This document shows, in pieces, positions 8,135-16,066 of a stretch of 32,673 nucleotides of DNA. Below the pieces are notes generated by a model. That model did not search any database. It was not told the origin of the DNA and was given only the letters and a program-made list of their open reading frames with translations. The DNA comes from Thermoplasmata archaeon (GTDB lineage: Archaea; Thermoplasmatota; Thermoplasmata; Lutacidiplasmatales; UBA184). Position numbers and translations under genes: made by a program. Numbering within the stretch: the stretch's first letter is position 1; every line of letters starts with the position of its first letter. Where the stretch lies: assembly GCA_035532555.1 (NCBI GenBank), contig DATKQS010000015.1, positions 1 through 32,673 of the forward strand, given 5' to 3'.

Positions 8135-8722
8135 ATGAGGGTGTCGACGGAGCCCGCAGACCTCGAGCTGGACTCCCCCACCGCGGGGGGGGGACACTAT
8201 GGGTCCTGGGCGTCATACTCCTATGCGGTCATCGGCACGTACATCATTCTGCTCCTCCTCGCCTTCTTCACGGTGCCCGCGAGCCTCATCTCCGGCGGGT
8301 GGTGGGTGCCCTACCTTCTCTATGCGCTCATCCTGTTCTTCCTGGTCCGCTACCTTTCCACGCACTACTCGATGGACGCCGACCGGCTGCACGCCTCCCG
8401 GATCCTCGGCTCCCGCCACGTGAACCTGCACGAGGTGCGGAAGATCGAGTTCGTCAATCTGAGCGATCTCTCGCCGGGCGGGTTCTTCGGATCCTGGGGG
8501 TGGCGCGGCCGGATGTGGACGCCTTCGCTCGGACCCATCGATGCGATCTACACCTCGCCGAAAGGGCTCCTGATCACGGCCGATTCGGTGCCGCTGTTCA
8601 TCTCCCCTCGCGACCCGCCGGCGTTCGCGCGGGAACTCTCCCGGCGCGTGCGCTCGTATCGTGCTCCCCTCGCGATCGATGACGGAGCTCCGGCGGGCGC
8701 GCGCGCCCCGGGGTCGATGTAA
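8135..8722 (+). CDS. Two-helix membrane protein with bacterial PH-like domain
   Basis: The protein has 195 residues. Two hydrophobic helices (about 29-52 and 56-76) are followed by a segment starting YSMDADRLHASRILGSRHVNL and ending near 175. This matches the layout of YdbT/bPH_2 proteins: a membrane hairpin, then a PH-like beta-barrel that reads 'I-s-d-r-l-h-i-r-x-G-l-f-x-r-r'-type sequence. The function of these proteins is not well known. Residues 18-20 are coded by part of a run of nine G (8185-8193). The ATG at 8135 gives the only N-terminus with both helices. Confidence 0.65.
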   Translation: MRVSTEPADLELDSPTAGGGHYGSWASYSYAVIGTYIILLLLAFFTVPASLISGGWWVPYLLYALILFFLVRYLSTHYSMDADRLHASRILGSRHVNLHEVRKIEFVNLSDLSPGGFFGSWGWRGRMWTPSLGPIDAIYTSPKGLLITADSVPLFISPRDPPAFARELSRRVRSYRAPLAIDDGAPAGARAPGSM

Positions 8723-8729
8723 CTTTCGT

Positions 8730-10223
8730 TCAGTATCGCGGCATCGAGGGGTCGACCTGCTTCGCCCAGGCGTCGATCCCTCCGCGTAGGTTGCGCACTC
8801 CGGAGAAGCCGAGCCCGAGGAGAAGCTTCGCGGCGGCGCTCGAACGGACCCCGCTCTTGCAGTACACCACGACGCGCCGAGCATCCGTCACCTCGTTGAG
8901 GCGGTCGGGCAGCTCGAGGCGTGGGATCAAGTGGGCGCCGGGAAGACGAACGATCTCCCACTCCTCCGGCTCGCGAACATCGAGCAGGAACGGCGGTTCG
9001 GCGGAGCTCAGTTCCTCCGCGAGCGCCTTCGCGCTCACCTCGGGCACCCCCGACGGGGCCGGGGCCGAGCCGACGGCCGGGACACCGCAGAACTCTAGGT
9101 AGTCGATGAGTCCCTTCTGCGTCGCGTGGGGACCGCAGAGGTCGCAGTCCGGGTTCTTGCGCAGCGCGAGCTCCCGGAACGACATCGCAAGTGCATCGAA
9201 CAAGAGCAGGCGTCCGACGAGGGGTTCACCGGCTCCGAGGATGATCTTGATCGCCTCGGTCGCCTGGATGACCCCCACGATCCCCGGCAGCACCCCGAGC
9301 ACACCGGCCTCGGCGCACGACGGAACGAGGCCCGGAGGCGGAGGTTCCGGATACAGGCAGCGGTAGCAGGGGCCCGCCCGGGCGTCGAAGACGCTCGCCT
9401 GCCCTTCGAACCGATAGATCGACCCATAGACGTTCGGCTTGCCGAGCAGAACGCAGGCGTCGTTGACGAGGTAGCGCGTGGCGAAGTTGTCCGTCCCGTC
9501 GATCACGATGTCGTATCCCCGAATCACGTCCATCGCGTTCGCTGAGGTGAGCGGCTCGGAGAACGCGGTCACACGGACCCCGGGGTTCATCGCCTGGAGC
9601 CGGTCACGGGCCGCGTCCACTTTCGCATGACCCACATCCGCCGTCGTGTACAGGATCTGGCGCTGCAGGTTCGAGACCTCGACCCGGTCGAAATCCACGA
9701 GGCCGATCTCTCCCACACCGACGGCGGCGAGATACAGCGCGGTGGGAGAGCCGAGCCCACCAGCGCCCACGATCAGAACCTTCGCGTCACGCAACTTCTT
9801 CTGACCTTCGACTCCGACCTCGCTGAGGAGGAGGTGGCGGCTGTACCGCAGCATCTCCTCGTTGGACAAGGCCCGCGCGCGGCTTCCGGCCGGAACGCTG
9901 CGCTCGGAGACGACGAGCGGGATTGGGGTCCTCGGTTCGACACCGCCCCCTCCGGCGATCGCGGGGACGATGGACACCACGTCGCCGTCCTTCACGGGCG
10001 TGGAGTCCCGTTCCAGGTAGCGAATGTCCTCGTCGTTACGATAGACCGTGACGAAACTGCGGAGCTTCCCCTCCGGGGTGAACAGGTGGCGACCGAGCCC
10101 GGAGTGGATGGTGGTGATCCGCCGGAGCACCTCGCCGACCGTGGCGCCCTCGACAGGGATCGTGGCCGCGCCGCCGGCGAACGAGCGTAGTGGCGTGGGG
10201 ATCTTGACCGAGACTTGTGCCAT
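8730..10223 (-). CDS. Sulfur carrier-E1-rhodanese fusion (CysO/MoaD-MoeB/MoeZ type)
   Basis: The 497-residue protein has three parts. Residues 1-94 are a beta-grasp ThiS/MoaD/CysO-like sulfur carrier ending VPAIAGGGG (glycines 91-94). Residues about 118-385 are an E1-like adenylyltransferase of the MoeB/ThiF family, with ATP loop GAGGLGS (153-159), DFDRVEVSNLQRQ, zinc cysteines C286/C289 and C360/C363, and C303 in the SCAEAGVLG loop. Residues about 395-497 are a rhodanese domain with active loop CKSGVRS (C455). E1 enzymes adenylate the C-terminal Gly of the carrier and rhodanese supplies persulfide sulfur, giving a carrier thiocarboxylate. Here the Gly-Gly end is internal, so release by cleavage, probably by the adjacent JAMM protease, or translation of a free carrier elsewhere, would be needed. 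Last gene of the operon starting at 12306. Confidence 0.92.
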   Translation of the reverse strand: MAQVSVKIPTPLRSFAGGAATIPVEGATVGEVLRRITTIHSGLGRHLFTPEGKLRSFVTVYRNDEDIRYLERDSTPVKDGDVVSIVPAIAGGGGVEPRTPIPLVVSERSVPAGSRARALSNEEMLRYSRHLLLSEVGVEGQKKLRDAKVLIVGAGGLGSPTALYLAAVGVGEIGLVDFDRVEVSNLQRQILYTTADVGHAKVDAARDRLQAMNPGVRVTAFSEPLTSANAMDVIRGYDIVIDGTDNFATRYLVNDACVLLGKPNVYGSIYRFEGQASVFDARAGPCYRCLYPEPPPPGLVPSCAEAGVLGVLPGIVGVIQATEAIKIILGAGEPLVGRLLLFDALAMSFRELALRKNPDCDLCGPHATQKGLIDYLEFCGVPAVGSAPAPSGVPEVSAKALAEELSSAEPPFLLDVREPEEWEIVRLPGAHLIPRLELPDRLNEVTDARRVVVYCKSGVRSSAAAKLLLGLGFSGVRNLRGGIDAWAKQVDPSMPRY

Positions 10224-10271
10224 CGCTGGTACCTGGGTTCGTCCGTTCTTGAGCTCTCGGTATCGTTCGAT

Positions 10272-10718
10272 TCAGACGGTGGCGTGGAGGGGTGAAGCCG
10301 GTCGGAGCGGGATTGCACGGAACTCTCGGGCCTCCGCCTCGAGCTCGAACGCGCCGATCTCGCCGGCACGACCTCGTTCGACGTTCTGGACGAGGTACAC
10401 GTACCAGGGCCAGGCGTGGTCCTGGTCGAACGTGGAGGGCCGTGCCGGGTGGTCCGGGTGGGAGTGGTAGAAGCCGAGGACGAGCAGCGAAGTGCCTTCG
10501 AGCCCCTCCTCGATCCGCCGCAGCTCCTCCGGGCGGATCACGAAGCGCCGCCGCCGCTCTCCCTCGTATTCGTTCGTCGCGCGCTCGATGCGCATCACGT
10601 GCCGCTCCTCGTCGCGGGCGGTGCCGACGAGGAACCCGCAGCACTCGTCCGGGTAGGTTTCCTCCCCGTGGCGGGCGATCTCTTCGATGAGCCCGGGAGC
10701 GAGGTTCGCTACCGCCAT
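10272..10718 (-). CDS. JAMM/MPN+ zinc metalloprotease (Mec-like)
   Basis: The 148-residue protein carries a full JAMM motif: Glu25 in the PDECCGF block, then H85-S-H87 followed by ten residues and Asp98. Prokaryotic stand-alone JAMM proteases remove groups attached to the Gly-Gly end of beta-grasp proteins; mycobacterial Mec releases cysteine from the CysO-cysteine adduct. The position between a cysteine synthase and a CysO-like carrier fits that job, and cutting the fused carrier behind Gly-Gly would be a second one. The ATG at 10718 overlaps the end of the cysteine synthase gene by 10 bases, which suggests coupled translation. The gap to the fusion gene is 48 bases. Confidence 0.9.
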   Translation of the reverse strand: MAVANLAPGLIEEIARHGEETYPDECCGFLVGTARDEERHVMRIERATNEYEGERRRRFVIRPEELRRIEEGLEGTSLLVLGFYHSHPDHPARPSTFDQDHAWPWYVYLVQNVERGRAGEIGAFELEAEAREFRAIPLRPASPLHATV

Positions 10719-11686
10719 CGGTCGGTCTCCTGCACCGTGGGATCCGCGGCGTCCGGCAGGATCGTCACGATGAACGCATCCGGATTCGCCGCACCGAGCG
10801 CGAGGGAGGCTGCGACGGCGGCGCCCGCCGACCGACCCACCGAGATCCCCTCTTCCCGGGCGAGCTCGCCTTGGACCTCGATCGCCACCTCGGTCTCGAT
10901 CCGCATCGTCGCATCCACCCACCGCTCCTGGTACGTCGATGGGCGCAAGGCCGACGGGAGGTGCTTGAGCCCCTCGATCCCGTGCATGGGGCCGGTCGGC
11001 TCGACGCCCACGACCCGGATCGTCGGCTGTTGTTCCTTCAGGTACCGCGCCACCCCAGAGATGGTCCCCCCGGTGCCCACGCCCGCGACGAAGTGGGTGA
11101 GTTTTCCGCTCGTCTGATGCCAGATCTCCGGGCCCGTGCCCGCATAGTGGGCCTCGGGATTGGCGGGGTTGTTGTACTGATCTGGATAGTAGTACTTCTC
11201 CGGCTGGACTTGCGAGATGCGCAGGGCCTCTCGCTGGGCGCCGTCGCTTCCCTCCATCGGGTCGGTCAGGACGATCTCCGCGCCCAGCGCTCGCATCCGA
11301 CGCAGGCGCTCGGGATGCGCGTTGCGGGGGACGCAGAGCCGTACTGGGAAGCCGAGGCGGGCCCCGAGCATCGCGTAGGCGACCGCGGTGTTGCCGCTGG
11401 AGGCGTCCACGAGCGTTCTCCCGTTCCGGAGCTCGCCCGCTTCGATGGCCTCTTCGACAATGAATAGCGCCGCGCGGTCCTTGACCGACCCTGTCGGATT
11501 GAGGAATTCGGCCTTTCCGAAAAGGCGGAACCCGCCACCGTGCCGTGCAACGATCCGATCGAGCGGGAGGAGGGGCGTGTTGCCGATCGCTCGGAGCAGA
11601 GGATCTCGGAGGGCCGTGTGTTCCGAGCCCTGGGTCCGCTCGATCGTGCGGTTCGCCCCTACCGCAGATGGATCAGATGCGAACAT
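10709..11686 (-). CDS. Cysteine synthase (CysM/CysK-type, PLP-dependent)
   Basis: From ATG 11686 the protein has 325 residues. It shows the fold-type II PLP signature: NPTGSVKDR with Schiff-base Lys69, SSGNTA substrate loop, and GVGTGGTISG phosphate-binding loop. The enzyme replaces the leaving group of O-acetyl- or O-phosphoserine with sulfur. The neighbouring carrier, E1-rhodanese and JAMM genes suggest it takes sulfur from a protein thiocarboxylate like mycobacterial CysM rather than free sulfide; this is inference from context. ATG 11686 lies 28 bases inside the end of the regulator gene, and an upstream extension in the same frame (to 11776) is Arg/Asp-rich and unlikely. Confidence 0.92.
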   Translation of the reverse strand: MFASDPSAVGANRTIERTQGSEHTALRDPLLRAIGNTPLLPLDRIVARHGGGFRLFGKAEFLNPTGSVKDRAALFIVEEAIEAGELRNGRTLVDASSGNTAVAYAMLGARLGFPVRLCVPRNAHPERLRRMRALGAEIVLTDPMEGSDGAQREALRISQVQPEKYYYPDQYNNPANPEAHYAGTGPEIWHQTSGKLTHFVAGVGTGGTISGVARYLKEQQPTIRVVGVEPTGPMHGIEGLKHLPSALRPSTYQERWVDATMRIETEVAIEVQGELAREEGISVGRSAGAAVAASLALGAANPDAFIVTILPDAADPTVQETDRWR

Positions 11687-12306
11687 CGCATCCCCCCACG
11701 GCCGATCGTGTCCTGCAGATCGACGTCCACTTGACCGATCAGGGTCTCCGTCAGGCGCTGGTCGAACACGTTGCACATCAGGCGGGTGTGAGACAGTGCG
11801 TTCCGTCGGAAAACGCAGTTCGAGCGAACGATCCGGAACCCCCCGTCCGTCATCTTCTCCATGGTGCAGTTGAATCCGAAGGCGTTGAGCGAATCGATGA
11901 GGTGGCGGGTGCGTTCCTCGAGCGAACCGTCCTTCGGGATTCCCTGGGCGATCCCATGTGCAACGCGCGCCGCCGCGCTCGCGAAGAGCTCGTTGGCGAA
12001 CTCCTCCCCCTGCCGAGCGAGGATCTCGTCCATCAGCGCATCGAGGAGGAGATCGTACCTCTTCGGGAAGAGCTCCTGACCCTCGGGGGTGAGGGCGTAG
12101 CGCTTGCGCGGGCGGCCGACTCCTTCACGACGGAACGTCGGGATCACGTATCCCCGCTCGCGCAGGCGCTCGAGATGCCCTCGAGCTGCGCTCTCTTGGA
12201 TGCCGAGGGTGTTCGCGATGTTGCGGGCCGTGCATGGGGCCTGAGCGAGTTGATCGAGAATGCGCCCCCGAGTTCCTTCGTGAGGGGCCAGATCTGCTGC
12301 GCTCAT
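11659..12306 (-). CDS. SufR-like winged-helix regulator with Fe-S-type cysteines
   Basis: The 215-residue protein starts with a winged helix-turn-helix domain (about 12-75; TARNIANTLGIQESAARGHLERL then RPRKRYALTPEG). Its C-terminal half has cysteines C147, C164, C178 and C208 in the context SNC...RLMC...MRCSHLI, as in SufR-family regulators, where such cysteines hold an iron-sulfur cluster. SufR proteins repress suf genes when clusters are plentiful. This gene is divergent from sufC and heads the cysteine operon (it overlaps the cysteine synthase by 28 bases), so it may control both. The spacing C-x16-C-x13-C-x29-C differs from the cyanobacterial type, so which residues bind the cluster is open. 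Confidence 0.8.
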   Translation of the reverse strand: MSAADLAPHEGTRGRILDQLAQAPCTARNIANTLGIQESAARGHLERLRERGYVIPTFRREGVGRPRKRYALTPEGQELFPKRYDLLLDALMDEILARQGEEFANELFASAAARVAHGIAQGIPKDGSLEERTRHLIDSLNAFGFNCTMEKMTDGGFRIVRSNCVFRRNALSHTRLMCNVFDQRLTETLIGQVDVDLQDTIGRGGMRCSHLIHLR

Positions 12307-12408
12307 CCCGTCCTACGAGCGTAACAGACGGCGGCCAAGCTTAAAGGGATTTAGGCACCGCGCTATGCTTAAATAAAGCGACCGACTCGTATCCGCCGAG
12401 GGCAATCG
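12307..12408. promoter_or_regulatory. Divergent promoter region, sufR-like / sufC
   Basis: On the plus strand TTAAATAA (12369-12376) lies 33-40 bases before sufC ATG 12409. On the minus strand CTTTAAGC (12339-12346) lies 33-40 bases before the regulator ATG 12306. GCTTAAA occurs as a direct repeat at 12339-12345 and 12367-12373. The two boxes are 30 bases apart, so one bound regulator could act on both directions. Confidence 0.65.
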
Positions 12409-13179
12409 ATGGCGGAAAAGCCCCTTCATACGCTGGTCATCAAGGGCCTCCGGGTCGAGGTCGCGGGCAAGGAGATCCTCAAGGGGGTCGATCTTTCCCT
12501 GCGGACCGGCGAACTCGTCGCCCTCATGGGTCCGAACGGCTCCGGCAAGAGCACCCTCGCCTATGCGCTGATGGGCCACCCGAAGTACAAGGTCACCTCG
12601 GGCGAGGCACTCCTCGATGGTGTGGACCTTCTCAAGATGCCGGTCGATCAACGCTCCCGCGCCGGCCTCTTTCTCGGATTCCAATACCCCCAGGAGGTCT
12701 CGGGGCTCTCGGTGTCGAAGTTCCTGTGGACCGCCTACATGCAGCGCCACACCGCCGAGACGGCGGACACCGTGGCGTTCGACAAGGACCTCAAGACCAA
12801 CCTCGGACACCTCGAAATGGAGGAATCGATGCTGAAGCGGTCCCTCAACGAGGGATTCTCCGGTGGCGAGAAGAAGCGCAACGAGGTCCTCCAGATGGCG
12901 ATGCTCCACCCCTTGTTCTCGATCCTGGACGAGCCCGACTCCGGCCTCGACATCGACGCCGTGCGCGCCGTCGGAGAGACGGTCGCCAAGCTCCACGGTC
13001 CCCAGGAAGGAATCCTGCTCATCACGCACTACCAGCGGATCCTGAAGTACGTCAACCCGGACCGCGTCTATGTCATGGTCGATGGCGTCATCGCCATGTC
13101 GGGTGGACGGGAATTGGTCGACGAACTCGAAGCGAAAGGGTACGACTGGGTCAAGGTCGGCGCCACGACGCAGAACTAG
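12409..13179 (+). CDS. sufC: SufC, ATPase of the Fe-S assembly complex
   Basis: The 256-residue protein is an ABC-type ATPase that works with SufB and SufD as the SUF scaffold in the cytoplasm; ATP binding changes the SufB-SufD interface for cluster formation. It shows Walker A GPNGSGKST (41-49), a Q-loop near FQYP (91-94), the SufC-type signature EGFSGGEKKRNE (148-159), Walker B with SILDEPDSGLD (171-181) and the switch His207 (ITHYQR). Length is normal for the family. It starts the plus-strand suf run, with sufS 42 bases downstream. Confidence 0.97.
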   Translation: MAEKPLHTLVIKGLRVEVAGKEILKGVDLSLRTGELVALMGPNGSGKSTLAYALMGHPKYKVTSGEALLDGVDLLKMPVDQRSRAGLFLGFQYPQEVSGLSVSKFLWTAYMQRHTAETADTVAFDKDLKTNLGHLEMEESMLKRSLNEGFSGGEKKRNEVLQMAMLHPLFSILDEPDSGLDIDAVRAVGETVAKLHGPQEGILLITHYQRILKYVNPDRVYVMVDGVIAMSGGRELVDELEAKGYDWVKVGATTQN

Positions 13180-13221
13180 AGGCGAGTCCCGACCGGTCTC
13201 GTACCAACCCCACGGGCGACC

Positions 13222-14448
13222 ATGGACGTCCAGAAGATCCGCGAACAGTTTCCCATCCTCTCCCGCGGTGTGCGCGGCAAGCCGCTCGTGTACCTCGACT
13301 CTGCCGCGACGTCGCAGAAGCCGCGTGTCGTCATCGACGCTGAGTCCAATTTCTACCGCGAGACGAACTCCAACGTCCACCGTGGGATCTACCTGCTCAG
13401 CGAGGAGGCCACCGACGCCTACGAGGGCGCCCGGGCGCGCGTCGGCCGGTTCCTGCGGGCACCGGATCCATCCGAGATCGTGTTCGTCCGGGGAGCGACC
13501 GAGGCGCTCAACCTGCTCGCCCACGGTCTCGGCCGGAGCCGATTGAAGCAGGGCGACCGGGTCGTCGCTACCGTGAGCGACCATCACGCCAACGTGGTCC
13601 CCTGGCACATGCTGCGGGAAGAGCGAGGAACGACCCTCGAGTTCGTCAACGTGGATGATACCGGGCACCTGCGTCTAGACGAGTACGACCGATGGTTCGA
13701 TGGTAAGACGAAGGTCGTTACCCTTCCCCATGTCTCCAACGTCCTCGGCACCGTCAACCCGGTCCGCGCGATTGCGGACCGAGCCCACGCCGCCGGGGCG
13801 GTCGTGGTCGTGGACGCGGCGCAGTCGGCCCCGCACATCCCCATCGACGTCGTCGCGCTCGGGGCCGACGCCGTCGCGTTCTCAGGGCACAAGACCCTCG
13901 GGCCGACCGGCATCGGGGTGTTGTGGGCCCGGAAGGAGCTCCTAGAGGAGATGCCTCCCTGGATGGGAGGTGGCTCCATGATCGAGGAGGTGCATGCCGG
14001 TCGGATCTCGTATCGCGAGCCTCCGGCGAAGTTCGAGGCCGGCACTCCGAACATCGCCGGCGCGATCGGGCTCTCTGTCGCGCTCGACTACCTCGAAGCG
14101 ATCGGGTGGGAGGACCTCGCCCGACACGAACGATCGATGCAGGCCCGCTTGTTCCAGAACGCGGACGAACGCCTCGGGAAGAAGATCCGGATTTTTGGGT
14201 CCCGGGACGTACGTGAACGCGAGGCCGTGTTCTCTTTCGCGCTCGAAGGGATCCACCCCCACGACATCGCTTCGATCCTCGACGCGGAAGGGATCGCGAT
14301 CCGGGCGGGCCGCCAGTGCTCCCAGCCGCTCATGGATCGCTATGGCGTCGGAGCCATGGCGCGGGCGAGCCCCTATCTGTACAACACCCTCGAAGAGATC
14401 GACCTGCTCTACGACGCACTCGACAAGGTTGTCAAGATATTCGCATAA
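13222..14448 (+). CDS. sufS: SufS-type cysteine desulfurase
   Basis: This 408-residue PLP enzyme takes sulfur from L-cysteine and holds it as an enzyme persulfide for Fe-S assembly. PLP Lys224 is in SGHKTLGPTG, His121/His122 and Asp198 fit the cofactor pocket, and the active-site Cys366 is in RAGRQCSQPL. The group II pattern and the length match SufS/CsdA. It lies between sufC and sufB; the IscU-like scaffold at 17633 is the probable acceptor, since no SufE gene is seen. Cysteine made by the minus-strand operon would be its substrate. Confidence 0.96.
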   Translation: MDVQKIREQFPILSRGVRGKPLVYLDSAATSQKPRVVIDAESNFYRETNSNVHRGIYLLSEEATDAYEGARARVGRFLRAPDPSEIVFVRGATEALNLLAHGLGRSRLKQGDRVVATVSDHHANVVPWHMLREERGTTLEFVNVDDTGHLRLDEYDRWFDGKTKVVTLPHVSNVLGTVNPVRAIADRAHAAGAVVVVDAAQSAPHIPIDVVALGADAVAFSGHKTLGPTGIGVLWARKELLEEMPPWMGGGSMIEEVHAGRISYREPPAKFEAGTPNIAGAIGLSVALDYLEAIGWEDLARHERSMQARLFQNADERLGKKIRIFGSRDVREREAVFSFALEGIHPHDIASILDAEGIAIRAGRQCSQPLMDRYGVGAMARASPYLYNTLEEIDLLYDALDKVVKIFA

Positions 14449-14461
14449 GCGGCATGCGAAG

Positions 14462-14482
14462 GTGTAGCACCCAACGCTACAC
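14462..14482. repeat. Hairpin or operator between sufS and sufB
   Basis: GTGTAGC and GCTACAC are exact complements around a 7-base loop, starting 13 bases after the sufS stop. No T-rich tract follows, so it is not a typical archaeal terminator. It could be an RNA hairpin or a binding site upstream of the separate sufB promoter. Confidence 0.5.
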
Positions 14483-14543
14483 GATGGCAAATCGAGAGCC
14501 GTCCCCGATAGAGGGATGGACAAGCGACTCGGGCGACATTTCA

Positions 14544-14551
14544 TTTAAATA
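14544..14551 (+). promoter_or_regulatory. TATA box of sufB
   Basis: TTTAAATA lies 31-38 bases before sufB ATG 14582 in otherwise GC-rich sequence. It indicates that sufB has its own promoter rather than depending only on read-through from sufC-sufS. Confidence 0.7.
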
Positions 14552-14581
14552 CCATCTGGTGCTTGAATTGACGGGACCACC

Positions 14582-15994
14582 ATGGCGCAGGGAGCTCAGG
14601 AGTTCATTCCGCTCGACTATACTCGCTACGACTTCAAGGACCCGGAGACGTACAAACTCCGCTCCGGGAAGGGCCTCTCGGTCGAAACGATCCACCAGAT
14701 CTCCGATTGGAAGAAGGAGCCGGACTGGCTCCGGGAGTACCGCCTGCGCGCCTACGAGCATTTCGTCAAGCGCCCGATGCCCGACTGGGGTCCCAAGCTC
14801 GACGAGCTCGATTTCGACTCCTATACGTTCTACGCCGCCCCGATGGGCGAGGACGAGCCCAAGCGCAAGTGGGAGGACCTGCCCGCGGACATCAGGAACA
14901 CGTTCGACAAGCTTGGGATCCCCAAAGCCGAGCGCGACTTCTTCGGGGGCGTCGGGGCCCAATACGACAGCGGTACCGTCTACCACAAGCTCCGCGAAGA
15001 CCTCGAGAAGAAGGGGATCATCTTCTGCGACACGGATACGGCGGTGCGGGAGCACCCCGACATCGTCCGGAAGTACTTCGGCAAGATCGTTCCGTACAAC
15101 GACAACAAGTTCTCCGCGCTCAACAGCGCCGTCTGGTCCGGAGGCAGCTTCGTGTACATACCGCCCGGGGTCGACTGCGGCATCCCGCTGCAGGCCTACT
15201 TCCGCATCAACGCGAAGAACGTCGGGCAGTTCGAACGCACGCTGATCATCGCCGACAAGGGCGCCAAGATCCACTACATCGAGGGCTGCACCGCTCCGAT
15301 CTACTCGACGGACTCGCTGCACGCGGCCGTCGTCGAGGTCGTCGCCGAACCGTACGCCAAGGTGCGCTACACGACCGTGCAGAACTGGTCGAAGAACGTG
15401 TACAACCTGGTGACGAAGCGGGCCGTGGCGTACGAGAACTCGCTCGTCGAGTGGGTCGATGGCAATATGGGCTCGAAGATCACGATGAAGTACCCCTCCG
15501 TCTACCTCAAGGGTCGCGGCGCGCGCGCCGATATTCTCTCGGTCGCCTTCGCGAGCGCCGGTCAGATCATCGACAGCGGGGCGAAGGCGGTGCACTCGGC
15601 ACCGGACACCTCGAGCAAGATCATTTCGAAGTCGATCGCGATCCGGGGCGGCCAGACGAGCTACCGCGGCCTCCTCCACGTCGCGAAGGGAGCCACCGGG
15701 GTCAAGGCCGCCGTCCGCTGCGACGCCCTGCTCCCCGACGACATGAGCCGGTCGGACACGTACCCGTACAACGAGATCCACGAAGAGGACGCGACGATCA
15801 CGCACGAGGCCGTGGTCGGCAAGATCGGCGAGGAGCAGATCTTCTACCTCATGAGCCGCGGGCTCACGGAGTCGGACGCGATCCACCTGATCCTGATGGG
15901 ATTCCTCGCCGAGTTCTCCAAGGAGCTGCCCGTCGACTACGCGCTCGAGCTCAACCGTCTCATCCAGCTCGAGATGATCGGCGCGGTCGGTTAG
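14582..15994 (+). CDS. sufB: SufB, Fe-S cluster scaffold
   Basis: The 470-residue protein is the core scaffold of the SufBC(2)D complex, on which clusters are built from persulfide sulfur and iron. The central right-handed beta-helix is flanked by helical ends. Cys380 in AAVRCDALL corresponds to the essential Cys of E. coli SufB, Cys236 (IEGCTAP) to the internal sulfur-accepting Cys, and Glu409 (HEAVVGKI) to a conserved acidic residue near the SufD interface. Residues 194-199 (PPGVDC) are also a family hallmark. It is convergent with sufD, their stops separated by 72 bases. Confidence 0.97.
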   Translation: MAQGAQEFIPLDYTRYDFKDPETYKLRSGKGLSVETIHQISDWKKEPDWLREYRLRAYEHFVKRPMPDWGPKLDELDFDSYTFYAAPMGEDEPKRKWEDLPADIRNTFDKLGIPKAERDFFGGVGAQYDSGTVYHKLREDLEKKGIIFCDTDTAVREHPDIVRKYFGKIVPYNDNKFSALNSAVWSGGSFVYIPPGVDCGIPLQAYFRINAKNVGQFERTLIIADKGAKIHYIEGCTAPIYSTDSLHAAVVEVVAEPYAKVRYTTVQNWSKNVYNLVTKRAVAYENSLVEWVDGNMGSKITMKYPSVYLKGRGARADILSVAFASAGQIIDSGAKAVHSAPDTSSKIISKSIAIRGGQTSYRGLLHVAKGATGVKAAVRCDALLPDDMSRSDTYPYNEIHEEDATITHEAVVGKIGEEQIFYLMSRGLTESDAIHLILMGFLAEFSKELPVDYALELNRLIQLEMIGAVG

Positions 15995-16066
15995 ATCCGA
16001 TACGCCCCCACCGGAGATCCGAGCGGGCCCCCGCGCGATCGGTGCGGCCGACCGTGCGCACGCCCG

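Noticed and set aside
8185-8193. Run of nine G inside the PH-domain gene, as a phase-variation tract.
   Set aside because: A similar run of nine C occurs in non-coding DNA (2305-2313); in GC-rich sequence this is not enough evidence.
12313-13668. 451-codon minus-strand frame opposite sufC and sufS.
   Set aside because: It is the reverse-strand shadow of GC-rich coding sequence; the plus-strand genes are certain.
14462-14482. Hairpin after sufS read as a transcription terminator.
   Set aside because: No T-rich tract follows, which archaeal termination needs, so it is recorded as a repeat only.
14477-15886. 469-codon minus-strand frame opposite sufB.
   Set aside because: Shadow of sufB; Val/Asp/Arg-rich and without any domain.
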